From Clostridium cellulovorans 743B (GTDB lineage: Bacteria > Bacillota > Clostridia > Clostridiales > Clostridiaceae), in the NCBI RefSeq assembly GCF_000145275.1, contig NC_014393.1, positions 4,464,001 to 4,528,000 of the forward strand: a stretch of 64,000 nucleotides of DNA. Direction: 5' to 3'. The position numbers and the translations under genes are program-made. Shown one piece after another: positions 17,229 to 25,736 of this stretch. Position 1 is the stretch's first letter, and each line of letters begins with the position of its first letter. Under the pieces are notes generated by a model. That model had not been told where the DNA came from. It ran no database searches and saw nothing but the letters and a program-made list of their open reading frames with translations.

Positions 17229-17981
17229 TTATACCTTTTTGTTTTGCAATACAAATCCTAGCGTCATTTCACCAACACGCTGATTACCTACTTCTGAAAA
17301 TCCATGTGCTTCCCCTTGGAATACTTCTATCTTAACATTAGAATAAACCTTTCGAAGCCTTTGACTATATTCTAACGGCACTATTTCATCCTGATCACCA
17401 TGCATAATTAAAATATTTCTTTGATATTTTCCAATATGAGTAAAAATATCAAAGCCTCGTAACGTCTCGAAAAACCTTTTTCCAAGAGTCATTCCCCATA
17501 AATCTTCAGAGTTAGGGATATCTTCAGTATTAGGAAATCTTTCATTCCAATTATCAGCAATACATAATGCAGGAAACAATAACACCATTCCTCTGATATC
17601 ATCTGCACATTCCTCTGCCACTAAAGTAGTCACGAAACCACCCTGACTAGCTCCAAATACAAAAATATTATCCGCATCTACATTTTCTTGTTTCTTTAAA
17701 ATACTTAATACAGCCTGCAAATCTTCCTTTTCCGTGAAAATCGTCATCTCAGTTGTTTTCATACTGCTTTTTGAACGCACAGATCCTCCACAAAAATCAT
17801 AGTAAAATGCACCTATACCATTTTGCGCAAGATATTCAGCATTTTTCTTGAAATCCTCACCTACACCATTATATCCATGACTATATATCACAACTGGGTA
17901 TTTTCCTACTTGCTCTGGCATAACAAAATTACCATGAAGCTCCCTTTCATGATGAGATATTAAAACTGTCACTGTTTTCAT
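17229..17981 (-). CDS. Alpha/beta hydrolase (esterase-like)
   Basis: A 250-residue cytoplasmic hydrolase with no signal peptide. The nucleophile elbow is GASQGG with Ser112, the acid is Asp198 in HGDQDEIVP, and His226 in GEAHGF completes the triad. The oxyanion-hole HG motif is in YSHGYNG (34-40). The overall layout resembles dienelactone hydrolase and small feruloyl- or acyl-esterase families. The substrate is unknown. It appears to be a single gene; its neighbours give no pathway context. Confidence 0.9.
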   Translation of the reverse strand: MKTVTVLISHHERELHGNFVMPEQVGKYPVVIYSHGYNGVGEDFKKNAEYLAQNGIGAFYYDFCGGSVRSKSSMKTTEMTIFTEKEDLQAVLSILKKQENVDADNIFVFGASQGGFVTTLVAEECADDIRGMVLLFPALCIADNWNERFPNTEDIPNSEDLWGMTLGKRFFETLRGFDIFTHIGKYQRNILIMHGDQDEIVPLEYSQRLRKVYSNVKIEVFQGEAHGFSEVGNQRVGEMTLGFVLQNKKV

Positions 17982-18356
17982 AGCAAATCCTCCACGTATT
18001 ATTTCTTAATTATAGAACTTTAATTATAACTTATGATTCTGATTTTGAGACTAAATTCTGATTTATCTAACTACTTCTCTATTATATCATCGTTGTTTCT
18101 GTAAATATATCAGCTTGATTTACTACAACAATACGCTCTCTCCATAGTGTCCACATGATTCCGAACTTAATTTTAAAATTTAAGGAAATAATTTACTTAT
18201 TTTGATTACAAGAGCCGTAACTCCCATTAAGAAAGTATTCTACTTTGATATAAAAGATCTATAGATAAGATTAGTAGCATTTAAGAAATGTAAAAAGAAC
18301 ACTTTCCAGTGAATCTCTTCACTGAAAAATGTCCTATAAGAATCTTTAATCTTTTT

Positions 18357-18386
18357 GTTGTACACTTGTTGTAAACGCGTTGTACA
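18357..18386. repeat. Three GTTGTA repeats phased at 11 bp beyond rpsI
   Basis: GTTGTACA (18357), GTTGTAAA (18368) and GTTGTACA (18379) follow one another exactly 11 bp apart, about one helical turn. A related inverted GTTTGACAAC lies at 18404-18413. Phased short repeats are typical of sites bound by recombinase arm-domains or multimeric DNA-binding proteins. Confidence 0.7.
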
Positions 18387-18438
18387 TGGAATGAAATCCA
18401 ATACGTTTGACAACTTTTCACAACCTCTGTAACCCTTG

Positions 18439-18463
18439 AAAAATCGAATTTTTCTCGATTTTT
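18439..18463 (-). terminator. Terminator of the rplM-rpsI operon
   Basis: On the minus strand AAAAATCGA (18463-18455) pairs with TCGATTTTT (18447-18439), a perfect 9-bp stem with the U-run as its 3' arm, 14 bases after the rpsI stop. Confidence 0.65.
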
Positions 18464-18477
18464 GCATTGATTGTAGA

Positions 18478-18870
18478 TTATCTCTTTGAGAATTGTGATG
18501 CTCTTCTTGCTTTTTTAAGACCGTATTTCTTTCTTTCCTTCATTCTTGGGTCTCTTGTTAAGAAACCAGCTCTCTTAAGTTCTGGTCTTAAGTTTCCATC
18601 AGCTTTTAATAAAGCTCTTGAAATACCATGTCTGATTGCTCCAGCTTGACCTGTGAAACCACCACCGTGTACATTAACTAATACGTCAAATTTTTCTTTA
18701 GTAGCAGTTAATACTAATGGTTGGTTAACGATAAATCTTAATGTTTCTAAACCGAAGAATTCTTCGATATCTCTATTGTTTACTGTTACTTTACCTTCAC
18801 CTGGTACTAATCTTACTCTTGCAACAGCTTTCTTTCTTCTTCCTGTAGCCATGTATTGTAATTTTGCCAT
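18478..18870 (-). CDS. rpsI: 30S ribosomal protein S9
   Basis: A 130-residue protein of standard length. It has the S9 core with GRRKKAVARVRL near the N-terminus, GGGFTGQAGAIRHGISRAL in the middle, and the basic tail ending FSKR that reaches the P-site tRNA. It is the second gene of the rplM-rpsI operon, 25 bases behind rplM. The operon ends here with a hairpin. The DNA just beyond carries unusual phased repeats. Confidence 0.98.
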   Translation of the reverse strand: MAKLQYMATGRRKKAVARVRLVPGEGKVTVNNRDIEEFFGLETLRFIVNQPLVLTATKEKFDVLVNVHGGGFTGQAGAIRHGISRALLKADGNLRPELKRAGFLTRDPRMKERKKYGLKKARRASQFSKR

Positions 18871-18895
18871 TTTAAATCCTCCCTTCAGCTCCTAA

Positions 18896-19330
18896 TTAGT
18901 ATTTTAACTCAAGTACTTCTGGATTTTGAGCTACATGTTCATGCTCAGTTCCTGCGTACACTTTAAGTTTCTTTGCCATTTGTCTTCCTAAAACGCCCTT
19001 TGGTAACATTCTTCTTACCGCTTCTTGGAATACGAATTCTGGCTTCTTAGCTAAAGCTTCTCTGTAAGGAACTTCTTTTAATCCACCTGGATATAATGAG
19101 TGATGTCTTAACATCTTTTGATCTAATTTTTTACCAGTTAATAATATTTTGTCTGCATTTAATACGATAACGAAATCTCCGCAGTCAACATTTGGTGTAA
19201 ATTCTGGTTTATTTTTACCTCTTAATATTGTAGCTATTTGGCTAGCTGCTCTACCTAGTGGCTTTCCAGCTACATCGATAACATACCATTTTTTATTAAC
19301 TTCATTTGGTTTTGCTAAGTATGATTTCAT
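18896..19330 (-). CDS. rplM: 50S ribosomal protein L13
   Basis: A 144-residue early-assembly protein of the large subunit, with the L13 motifs VIDVAGKPLGRAASQIA near the start, GDFVIVLNADK in the centre and RMLPKGVLGRQ. It heads the rplM-rpsI operon. A consensus promoter lies upstream, leaving a leader of about 80 bases with a hairpin that may be the L13 autoregulatory site. Confidence 0.98.
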   Translation of the reverse strand: MKSYLAKPNEVNKKWYVIDVAGKPLGRAASQIATILRGKNKPEFTPNVDCGDFVIVLNADKILLTGKKLDQKMLRHHSLYPGGLKEVPYREALAKKPEFVFQEAVRRMLPKGVLGRQMAKKLKVYAGTEHEHVAQNPEVLELKY

Positions 19331-19413
19331 GGTAATTCCCTCCTTGATTTTTGCGCTAAACGTTTCTATGTTAAAGTTTTCTCTATGTAAACTTTAAACT
19401 TCACGAACAAACA
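19331..19413 (-). promoter_or_regulatory. Candidate L13 leader in the rplM 5' UTR
   Basis: The 80-base leader folds (by eye) into a stem where GTTTAAAGTTT pairs with AAAACTTTAAC, with an outer CGT/ACG pairing and an asymmetric internal loop. TTTAGCGC follows before the ribosome binding site. L13 leaders are known upstream of rplM in Firmicutes; I have not matched the consensus in detail. Confidence 0.4.
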
Positions 19414-19419
19414 ATATTC

Positions 19420-19448
19420 ATTATAATACAACGTTCCAGGTGTGTCAA
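19420..19448 (-). promoter_or_regulatory. rplM-rpsI promoter
   Basis: An exact consensus: TTGACA (19448-19443), 17 bp, TATAAT (19425-19420) on the minus strand. It makes rplM-rpsI independent of the upstream truA. Confidence 0.88.
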
Positions 19449-19557
19449 CTTTTAAATCTAGAAATTTCAATGTTTTTTGCATATTTTTTTATGTTTATAA
19501 CTTTTTTCTTTTCACAGGTGTGTCATCCGGGCGTATCATACATTTAATGTAAAACTA

Positions 19558-20292
19558 TTAATAGTATACCTTATCGAGACTTAATCCTCTAGCAGGTGCT
19601 GTTTTTCCTGCTCTATTTCTATCCTTAGACTCTAATATCACTTTTATTTGATCTGACCTCTTTTGCCCTAAACCAACTTCTACTAATGTTCCAGCTATAA
19701 TTCTAACCATATTATATAAAAAACCATCACCTGTTACTAAAATATTTATTATATCTCCATGCTCTTCAACTTCAATCCTGTGAATAGTTCTTACTGTCGA
19801 TGCTACTTCCGTGCCTAGGTTTCTAAAAGCATTAAAATCATAGGTCCCAACAAAACTCTCTGCAGCCTTTTTCATTTCATCTATAGATAACTTCCTAGGA
19901 ACATGATATAAGTAATTCCTATACATTGCTGGATAACTTACTCTGTTTAAAACGCTGTAACAATAAGTCTTACCAATACAATTAAACCTTGAATGAAAAT
20001 CTTCCGGTACTTCCTCAGAGGATAAAATAACAATATCTTCTGGTAATTTTGCATTAATAGCGATATAAAACCTTTCAATAGGAATTTTGCTATTAGTAAA
20101 AAAGTTCGCAGTATACCCCTTTGCATGAACTCCTGAATCAGTTCGACTACATCCAATAAGCTCTACAGACTCTTTGGTTATAGCCTCTATAGCTTTCTCT
20201 ATTGTTCCTTGTACTGTGACACTATTTTTCTGCTTTTGCCATCCAGAATATTTTGTACCATCATATTCTAAAATTAATTTAATATTTCTCAA
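19558..20292 (-). CDS. truA: tRNA pseudouridine(38-40) synthase
   Basis: TruA isomerises uridines 38-40 in the anticodon arm of many tRNAs. The 244-residue protein carries the catalytic Asp52 in GCSRTDSGVHAKG, and the second family motif FRNLGTEVASTVRTI near 155-170. It sits 12 bases after ecfT and is the last gene of the ecfA1-ecfA2-ecfT-truA run, an arrangement common in Firmicutes. Confidence 0.96.
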   Translation of the reverse strand: MRNIKLILEYDGTKYSGWQKQKNSVTVQGTIEKAIEAITKESVELIGCSRTDSGVHAKGYTANFFTNSKIPIERFYIAINAKLPEDIVILSSEEVPEDFHSRFNCIGKTYCYSVLNRVSYPAMYRNYLYHVPRKLSIDEMKKAAESFVGTYDFNAFRNLGTEVASTVRTIHRIEVEEHGDIINILVTGDGFLYNMVRIIAGTLVEVGLGQKRSDQIKVILESKDRNRAGKTAPARGLSLDKVYY

Positions 20293-20304
20293 GATAATTT
20301 CACC

Positions 20305-21111
20305 TTATATACTAAGATTTCTAGACGTAACTGATAATAAAATTACAAAAATCATTATTATATAAGCTACAGCATCATTTTTAGTGTATTTTAATACCTT
20401 CATTCTAGTTCTTCCTTCTCCCCCCCGATAGCACCTTGCTTCCATCGCCATGGCAAGCTCTTCTGCTCTTCTAAAGGAGCTAATAAATAAAGGAACTAAT
20501 ACAGGTATTAATGCTTTAGCTCTTTTAATAAGGCTTCCTGATTCAAAATCAGCGCCTCTTGCCTTTTGGGCTTTCATGATCTTATCAGTTTCATCTATTA
20601 AAGTTGGAATGAATCTTAACGCTATAGTCATCATCATCGCTAGCTCGTGTGCTGGTAAACCAAATTTTTTAAAGGGATTTAAAAGTTTTTCAATACCGTC
20701 TGTAAGTTCTATAGGCGACGTAGTAAGAGTAAGTACAGAGGTACTAATAACAATAAATACTATCCTTACCATCATCTTAACAGCAAGAATGACCGCTTCT
20801 TTATATATATTAATAAAGCCAAGGTTAATCAAAACCTCATCACCTTTGACCATAAAAATATTAAAAATAGCTGTAATTAGAACCAATATAAATACTGGTT
20901 TAAGACCTCTATATATGTATATAAATTTTAATTTTGATGCCAATATTATCCCTAAAGTAAACAACGCAATCATAATGTATCCTAAAGTACTTTTTAGAAT
21001 AAATAAATTTATTATGTATAAAAAGCTTATTATTATCTTAGTTCTAGGATCTAACTTATGAATTATAGAATCCCCAGGAACAAACTGTCCAATTGTAATA
21101 TTACTTATCAT
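20305..21111 (-). CDS. ecfT: ECF transporter transmembrane component EcfT
   Basis: EcfT is the membrane scaffold joining the two ATPases to interchangeable substrate-binding S components for vitamins and metals. The 268-residue protein has an N-terminal HKLDPRTKI motif, several membrane helices, and the two Ala-Arg-Gly coupling segments: KAQKARGADF (about 183-192) and AMEARCYRGG (about 222-231). Its start overlaps ecfA2 by 11 bases, with AGAGGTAG upstream. No S component is encoded here, as is usual for a general-purpose (group II) module. Confidence 0.95.
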   Translation of the reverse strand: MISNITIGQFVPGDSIIHKLDPRTKIIISFLYIINLFILKSTLGYIMIALFTLGIILASKLKFIYIYRGLKPVFILVLITAIFNIFMVKGDEVLINLGFINIYKEAVILAVKMMVRIVFIVISTSVLTLTTSPIELTDGIEKLLNPFKKFGLPAHELAMMMTIALRFIPTLIDETDKIMKAQKARGADFESGSLIKRAKALIPVLVPLFISSFRRAEELAMAMEARCYRGGEGRTRMKVLKYTKNDAVAYIIMIFVILLSVTSRNLSI

Positions 21112-21967
21112 TTTTACTACCTCTTAACAACCTTATAATCTCATTCTTAGCTTGCTCAACAGTAAATATGTCATCAGAGATATCAAAACCTTTTTCTCTA
21201 AGTGCAAGTTGTAGATACTTGATTTGAGGTACAGCTAACCCAATAGATTCTAAAAGTTCTATTTGCTTAAATACTTCCGCACTTGTTCCTTGAAGTACAC
21301 AAGTTCCCTTATTCATTACAAATATTCTATCAGAAATTTTAGCAACATCCTCCATGCTATGTGATACTAAAATTGTAGTCATATCATATCTATCATGTAG
21401 CTCTCTAATTTGAAATAATATCTCATCTCTTCCCTTTGGATCTAATCCTGCTGTTGGCTCATCTAGAATTAGTATTTTTGGCTCCATAGCAACCACGCCA
21501 GCAATAGCAACACGCCTCTTTTGACCACCACTTAAATCAAAAGGAGACTTATCCTTATATTTATCATAATCAAGTCCTACGGTATTCATTGCTCTAACTA
21601 CTCTATTTTTTATCTCTTCTTCACCTAAATTTAAGTTTCTAGGTCCATAAGCAATATCTTTTTCAATAGTATCCTCAAAAAGCTGATATTCTGGATATTG
21701 AAACACAAGTCCAACTCTTTTTCTTAAATCCGCAAGTTTTACATTCTTATCCCACGGATTAATACCATCTATTATAATAGTACCACTAGTAGGTTTTAAC
21801 AACGCATTAATATGTTGAATTAATGTAGATTTTCCTGAACCAGTATGTCCTATTACCGTTACAAATTCACCAGCATTTATCTCAATATTAACGTTATCCA
21901 ATGCCTTTCTTTCAAAAGGTGTTCCTTCCATATACACATGAGTTAAATTCTCTATTTTAATTGACAT
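21101..21967 (-). CDS. ecfA2: ECF transporter ATP-binding protein EcfA2
   Basis: A 288-residue ABC ATPase that pairs with EcfA1. It has Walker A GHTGSGKST (about 38-46), signature LSGGQKRR and Walker B ILILDEPTAGLD with the catalytic Glu. A C-terminal extension beyond the ABC core (about 245-288) is typical of Ecf ATPases. The gene overlaps ecfA1 by 16 bases and ecfT by 11, so the three are translationally coupled and made in fixed ratio. Confidence 0.95.
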   Translation of the reverse strand: MSIKIENLTHVYMEGTPFERKALDNVNIEINAGEFVTVIGHTGSGKSTLIQHINALLKPTSGTIIIDGINPWDKNVKLADLRKRVGLVFQYPEYQLFEDTIEKDIAYGPRNLNLGEEEIKNRVVRAMNTVGLDYDKYKDKSPFDLSGGQKRRVAIAGVVAMEPKILILDEPTAGLDPKGRDEILFQIRELHDRYDMTTILVSHSMEDVAKISDRIFVMNKGTCVLQGTSAEVFKQIELLESIGLAVPQIKYLQLALREKGFDISDDIFTVEQAKNEIIRLLRGSKNDK

Positions 21968-22794
21968 AACGCATCCACCATCTCATCTATAGATAATATA
22001 TCGCTCCTAACATCAATACCTTCTTTTTGGAGCTCATAGGCAAGTTCACAAATTTGAGGAACATCTAACCCTAATGCTTTCATTTCTTCTACTTTACTAA
22101 AAACTTCTCTTGGTGTCCCTTCCAATACTATAGAGCCACTATCCATAACTATAATTCTATCAGCCTTAGCTGCTTCCTCCATATAATGAGTTATTAGAAT
22201 TATGGTTATCCCGGACTTTCGCAAATCCTCGATTGTGTCCATTACCTCCTTGCGACCGGATGGGTCCAACATAGCTGTTGCTTCGTCAAAAACTATGCAC
22301 TTTGGTTTCATAGCAAGAATACCCGCAATTGCAACTCTCTGTTTTTGACCACCAGATAAAAGATGTGGAGCATGTTTTCTAAATTCAAACATATCAACTT
22401 TTTTAAGTGCTTCATCAACTCTTGTTCTTATCTCTTCTGGCTGTATACCAAGATTTTCTGGTCCAAAGGCTACGTCTTCTTCCACTATCGTTGCAACTAT
22501 CTGATTATCAGGATTTTGAAATATCATACCACAAGATTTTCTTATGTCCCATACATTGCCTTCTAGACTAGTATCAAACCCATCCACATACACCTTACCG
22601 CTACTTGGAGTAAATAATCCATTAAACTGTTTTGATATAGTAGATTTTCCTGAACCATTTCTGCCTAAAATTGCAACAAATTCTCCTCTTCTAACTTCTA
22701 AGGAAACGTCATTAACTGCATATGTACTGACTGTCTCTCCATCATCTGCGTATGCATAAAATAAGTTTTTACAATCTATCATGATATCTTTCAT
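21952..22794 (-). CDS. ecfA1: ECF transporter ATP-binding protein EcfA1
   Basis: A 280-residue ABC ATPase starting at ATG 22794, with AGGGGTG upstream; a TTG at 22815 is in frame but would include that site. Walker A GRNGSGKST lies at about 44-52, followed by signature LSGGQKQR and Walker B CIVFDEATAMLD. It provides one half of the heterodimeric motor for vitamin and metal uptake. It follows rplQ after a hairpin, so it may be partly read through from the alpha operon. Confidence 0.95.
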   Translation of the reverse strand: MKDIMIDCKNLFYAYADDGETVSTYAVNDVSLEVRRGEFVAILGRNGSGKSTISKQFNGLFTPSSGKVYVDGFDTSLEGNVWDIRKSCGMIFQNPDNQIVATIVEEDVAFGPENLGIQPEEIRTRVDEALKKVDMFEFRKHAPHLLSGGQKQRVAIAGILAMKPKCIVFDEATAMLDPSGRKEVMDTIEDLRKSGITIILITHYMEEAAKADRIIVMDSGSIVLEGTPREVFSKVEEMKALGLDVPQICELAYELQKEGIDVRSDILSIDEMVDALCQLK

Positions 22795-22814
22795 AAGAAC
22801 ACCCCTATATAGCA

Positions 22815-22843
22815 AAATGGGGACTAAGGTAAACTTAATCCCC
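22815..22843 (-). terminator. Hairpin between rplQ and ecfA1
   Basis: On the minus strand GGGGATTAAG pairs with CTTAGTCCCC over 10 bp (one G-U) with a 5-base loop, then CATTTTGC. The U-run is short, so it may only attenuate transcription from rplQ into the ECF genes. Confidence 0.55.
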
Positions 22844-22851
22844 TGGCTCTA

Positions 22852-23193
22852 TTAAACTAATTCTAATATAGCTACTTCTGCTCCGTCCCCTCTTCTAGGA
22901 CCTGCTTTATAGATTCTTGTGTATCCACCGTTTCTCTCAGCATATTTAGGAGCAACGTCATCAAATAACTTAGCAACTACGTCTTCTTCAGTAACGAAAG
23001 CAAGAACTTGTCTTCTAGCATGAAGATCTCCTCTTTTAGCAAGAGTGATCATTTTTTCAGCTAATTTTTGAGTTTCTTTAGCTCTTGTAACTGTAGTCTC
23101 TATTTTACCATGTTTTAAGAAACTAGTAACTAAGTTTCTTAACATAGCTATTCTTTGATCTGTAGGACGACCTAACTTACGTTGTAATGCCAT
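22852..23193 (-). CDS. rplQ: 50S ribosomal protein L17
   Basis: A 113-residue protein, the usual bacterial length. It starts with the LGRPTDQRIAMLRNLVTSF motif and ends with GPRRGDGAEVAILELV. It is the last gene of the rpsM-rpsK-rpsD-rpoA-rplQ alpha operon, 13 bases behind rpoA. A GC-rich hairpin follows. Confidence 0.98.
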   Translation of the reverse strand: MALQRKLGRPTDQRIAMLRNLVTSFLKHGKIETTVTRAKETQKLAEKMITLAKRGDLHARRQVLAFVTEEDVVAKLFDDVAPKYAERNGGYTRIYKAGPRRGDGAEVAILELV

Positions 23194-23206
23194 CTACTGT
23201 ACCTCC

Positions 23207-24154
23207 TTACTCATCGTTAAGCTTTAACCCTAAGCCTAGGGCTGTAAGCTTTTGGTCAACTTCTTCTAAAGACTTCTTACCAAGATTTCTAACCTTCATC
23301 ATGTCATCCATGCTTCTTTCAGTTAGTTCTTGAACTGTGTTTATTCCTGCTCTCTTTAAGCAGTTATAGCTTCTAACTGATAAATCAAGCTCTTCTATTG
23401 TCATTTCTAAAACTTTTTCTTTCTTATCTTCTTCTTTTTCAACCATTATTTCAACATTATCTGCATTATCAGTTAATGTCATGAATAGTTTTAAGTGTTC
23501 GATAAGAATTTTTGAAGAAAGACTAATAGCTTCTTCTGGTCTTATGGTTCCATTTGTCCATACTTCTAAAGTTAGTTTATCATAGTCAGTAATTTGACCT
23601 ACTCTTGTATTTTCAACAGTAAAATTAACTCTAGTTATTGGAGTGTAAATAGAATCAATAGCTATTGTACCAATTGGCATGTCGTCTCTCTTATTTTTAT
23701 TCTGAGTAACATACCCTCTTCCACTATTAACTTCTATCTCCATTTGGAGTCTTCCATCTTCATCTAAAGTAGCTATATGCAAATCTTTGCTTATAACCTC
23801 AACACTATCATCTGTGATAATGTCTGCTGCAGTAACTACAGCTGGGCCTTGAGCATCGATATATATAGTTTTTGGTCCTTCTCCATTCATTTTTAATGCA
23901 AGAGGTTTTACATTGAGTATAAGCTCAGTAACATCTTCTTTAACACCTTTAACTGTTGAGAACTCATGAAGTACTCCATCTATTTTAATAGAATTTGCTG
24001 CAACACCTGGAAGAGAAGATAGTAATATTCTTCTTAAAGAATTTCCTAAAGTAATACCATATCCTCTTTCAAGAGGTTCTATAACAAATTTGCCATAAGA
24101 ACCATCTTCAGTGGATTCCACACATTCTATTTTGGGCTTTTCTATCTCTAACAT
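23207..24154 (-). CDS. rpoA: RNA polymerase alpha subunit
   Basis: The 315-residue alpha subunit nucleates core assembly (N-terminal domain, about 1-230, with GYGITLGNSLRRILLSSLPG) and contacts UP-element DNA and activators (C-terminal domain, about 250-310, with SVRSYNCLKRAGINTV and GKKSLEEV). A charged linker joins the two. It sits between rpsD and rplQ, the normal place, with an unusually roomy 63-base gap after rpsD. Confidence 0.98.
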   Translation of the reverse strand: MLEIEKPKIECVESTEDGSYGKFVIEPLERGYGITLGNSLRRILLSSLPGVAANSIKIDGVLHEFSTVKGVKEDVTELILNVKPLALKMNGEGPKTIYIDAQGPAVVTAADIITDDSVEVISKDLHIATLDEDGRLQMEIEVNSGRGYVTQNKNKRDDMPIGTIAIDSIYTPITRVNFTVENTRVGQITDYDKLTLEVWTNGTIRPEEAISLSSKILIEHLKLFMTLTDNADNVEIMVEKEEDKKEKVLEMTIEELDLSVRSYNCLKRAGINTVQELTERSMDDMMKVRNLGKKSLEEVDQKLTALGLGLKLNDE

Positions 24155-24217
24155 TATGAACCCTCCTTATAAACTAATATGGCAACCTATTTCGAGGGCA
24201 ACTGATTCTACATCTTA

Positions 24218-24838
24218 TTACTTGCTATATAATTCGACGATTAATGTTTCATTTAGTGGAACATCGATGTCTTCTCTTGATGGAGCTGTAACAACTTTGC
24301 CTTCAAAAGTTGCGATATCACCACTTAACCATGCAGGTAATACTCTTGGATTTTCAGCAAAAGTCTTGAAAGTTTCTGTTGCTCTGCTTTTTTCTCTAAC
24401 AGTTATAACATCACCAGCTTTAACTACATATGATGGGATGTCAACTTTCTTACCGTTTACTAAGAAATGACCATGAGTAACTAATTGTCTAGCTTCATTT
24501 CTTGAATTACCGTATCCTAATCTGTAGATAACATTATCTAATCTCATTTCAAGAAGTTTTACTAAGTTTTCACCTGTAATACCTCTCATTTTATCTGCTT
24601 TATCGTAAGTTCTTCTGAATTGATTTTCAAGAACTCCGTATATTCTCTTAGCTTTTTGTTTTTCTCTTAATTGAACACCATAGTTTGATAATTTTTTCTT
24701 ACTTTGACCATGTTGTCCTGGTGCATAACCTCTTCTGTCAAATGCACATTTATCTGTAAAGCATCTATCCCCTTTAAGGTTAAGCTTTTCTCCTTCACGT
24801 CTGCAAAGTCTGCAAACTGGCCCTGTGTATCTTGCCAT
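24218..24838 (-). CDS. rpsD: 30S ribosomal protein S4, zinc-binding type
   Basis: A 206-residue primary 16S-binding protein. It keeps the four-cysteine zinc site (Cys9, Cys12, Cys26, Cys31) that many bacteria have lost. The S4 RNA-binding domain follows at about 95-160 (MRLDNVIYRLGYGNSRNEAR and VNGKKVDIPSY). In other bacteria S4 represses the alpha operon by binding the leader before rpsM; a structured gap before rpsM is present here. Confidence 0.98.
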   Translation of the reverse strand: MARYTGPVCRLCRREGEKLNLKGDRCFTDKCAFDRRGYAPGQHGQSKKKLSNYGVQLREKQKAKRIYGVLENQFRRTYDKADKMRGITGENLVKLLEMRLDNVIYRLGYGNSRNEARQLVTHGHFLVNGKKVDIPSYVVKAGDVITVREKSRATETFKTFAENPRVLPAWLSGDIATFEGKVVTAPSREDIDVPLNETLIVELYSK

Positions 24839-24871
24839 TTAATATTACACCTCTCTTTCTAATGTGCTAAA

Positions 24872-25267
24872 CTATACTCTTCTTCTCTTTGGTGGTCTAC
24901 ATCCATTGTGAGGAATTGGAGTAACGTCTTTTATTAATGTTACTTCTAATCCAGCTGCTTGAAGAGATCTGATCGCTGCTTCTCTTCCTGCTCCTGGTCC
25001 TTTTACATATACTTCAACACTCTTTAAACCATGTTCCATAGCTACTTTAGCTGCAGTTTCTGCTGCCATTTGAGCTGCAAATGGAGTTGATTTTCTTGAA
25101 CCTCTGAAGCCTAGAGCCCCAGAACTTGACCATGATAATGCATTACCATGAGCATCAGTTAAAGTTACTATTGAGTTATTAAAAGTTGATTTGATGTGAG
25201 CTGCACCATGTTCAACATTTTTTCTTTCTTTTTTTCTTCTAGTCTTTTTAACTTGCTTTGCTGCCAT
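24872..25267 (-). CDS. rpsK: 30S ribosomal protein S11
   Basis: A 131-residue platform protein with the S11 signatures HIKSTFNNSIVTLTD and DVTPIPHNGCRPPKRRRV at the C-terminus. The N-terminus is basic (KKTRRKKERK). It lies in the alpha operon, 31 bases behind rpsM and 33 before rpsD. Confidence 0.98.
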   Translation of the reverse strand: MAAKQVKKTRRKKERKNVEHGAAHIKSTFNNSIVTLTDAHGNALSWSSSGALGFRGSRKSTPFAAQMAAETAAKVAMEHGLKSVEVYVKGPGAGREAAIRSLQAAGLEVTLIKDVTPIPHNGCRPPKRRRV

Positions 25268-25298
25268 GTATATCCCTCCTTATTTCTAAGCTAACTTA

Positions 25299-25667
25299 TT
25301 ATTTCTTCTTACCAGCAACTGTCTTCTTTGGACCTTTTCTAGTTCTAGCATTAGTCTTAGTTTTTTGTCCTCTTACTGGAAGATTTCTTCTATGTCTAAT
25401 ACCTCTATAACATCCAATTTCAACTAATCTCTTAATGTTTAAAGCAATTTCTCTTCTTAAGTCACCTTCAACTTTAACAGTTTTATTTATAACATCTCTT
25501 AAAAGATTAACTTCATCTTCTGTAAGATTTTTAACTCTTGTATCTGGATTAACGCCAGTTTCAGATAAAATTCTTTGAGAAGTTGGTAAGCCTATACCAT
25601 ATATATATGTTAGGGCTATTTCTACTCTTTTTTCCTTTGGTATGTCGATACCAGCAATTCTAGCCAT
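25299..25667 (-). CDS. rpsM: 30S ribosomal protein S13
   Basis: A 122-residue head protein starting MARIAGIDIP at ATG 25667, with AGGAGGTG upstream. A GTG at 25679 overlaps that site and is rejected as start. It has the helix-two-turn-helix core and the basic C-terminal tail (KTNARTRKGPKKTVAGKKK) that reaches the P site. It follows rpmJ after 145 bases, a large gap for this cluster. Confidence 0.98.
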   Translation of the reverse strand: MARIAGIDIPKEKRVEIALTYIYGIGLPTSQRILSETGVNPDTRVKNLTEDEVNLLRDVINKTVKVEGDLRREIALNIKRLVEIGCYRGIRHRRNLPVRGQKTKTNARTRKGPKKTVAGKKK

Positions 25668-25736
25668 TAAATCTTGCACCTCCTAGGTTATATTCGTTTT
25701 ATGGTTGTAAAAAATTTAAATTATATATATTAAGTC

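Larger units (their letters stand above)
17982..18477. other. Intergenic gap between the hydrolase and rpsI
   Basis: No credible gene. A 75-codon minus-strand frame (18240-18467) begins inside the rpsI terminator and shows no recognisable protein. Notable contents are the rpsI terminator, three phased GTTGTA repeats at 18357-18386, and a perfect-looking hairpin at 18304-18327 (TTCCAGTGAA with TTCACTGAAA, loop TCTC). Confidence 0.5.

Noticed and set aside
18369..18386. CcpA cre site in TGTAAACGCGTTGTAC
   Set aside because: It resembles the cre consensus but breaks the required T after CGN. The phased GTTGTA repeats explain the sequence better.
18240..18467. 75-codon minus-strand frame just beyond rpsI
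   Set aside because: It starts inside the rpsI terminator stem, has no ribosome binding site, and its translation has no recognisable protein character. The DNA is better explained by the hairpin and the phased repeats.
20450..21061. 203-codon plus-strand frame
   Set aside because: It is fully antisense to ecfT, whose motifs, overlaps and ribosome binding site are clear. Long antisense frames are common opposite hydrophobic genes.
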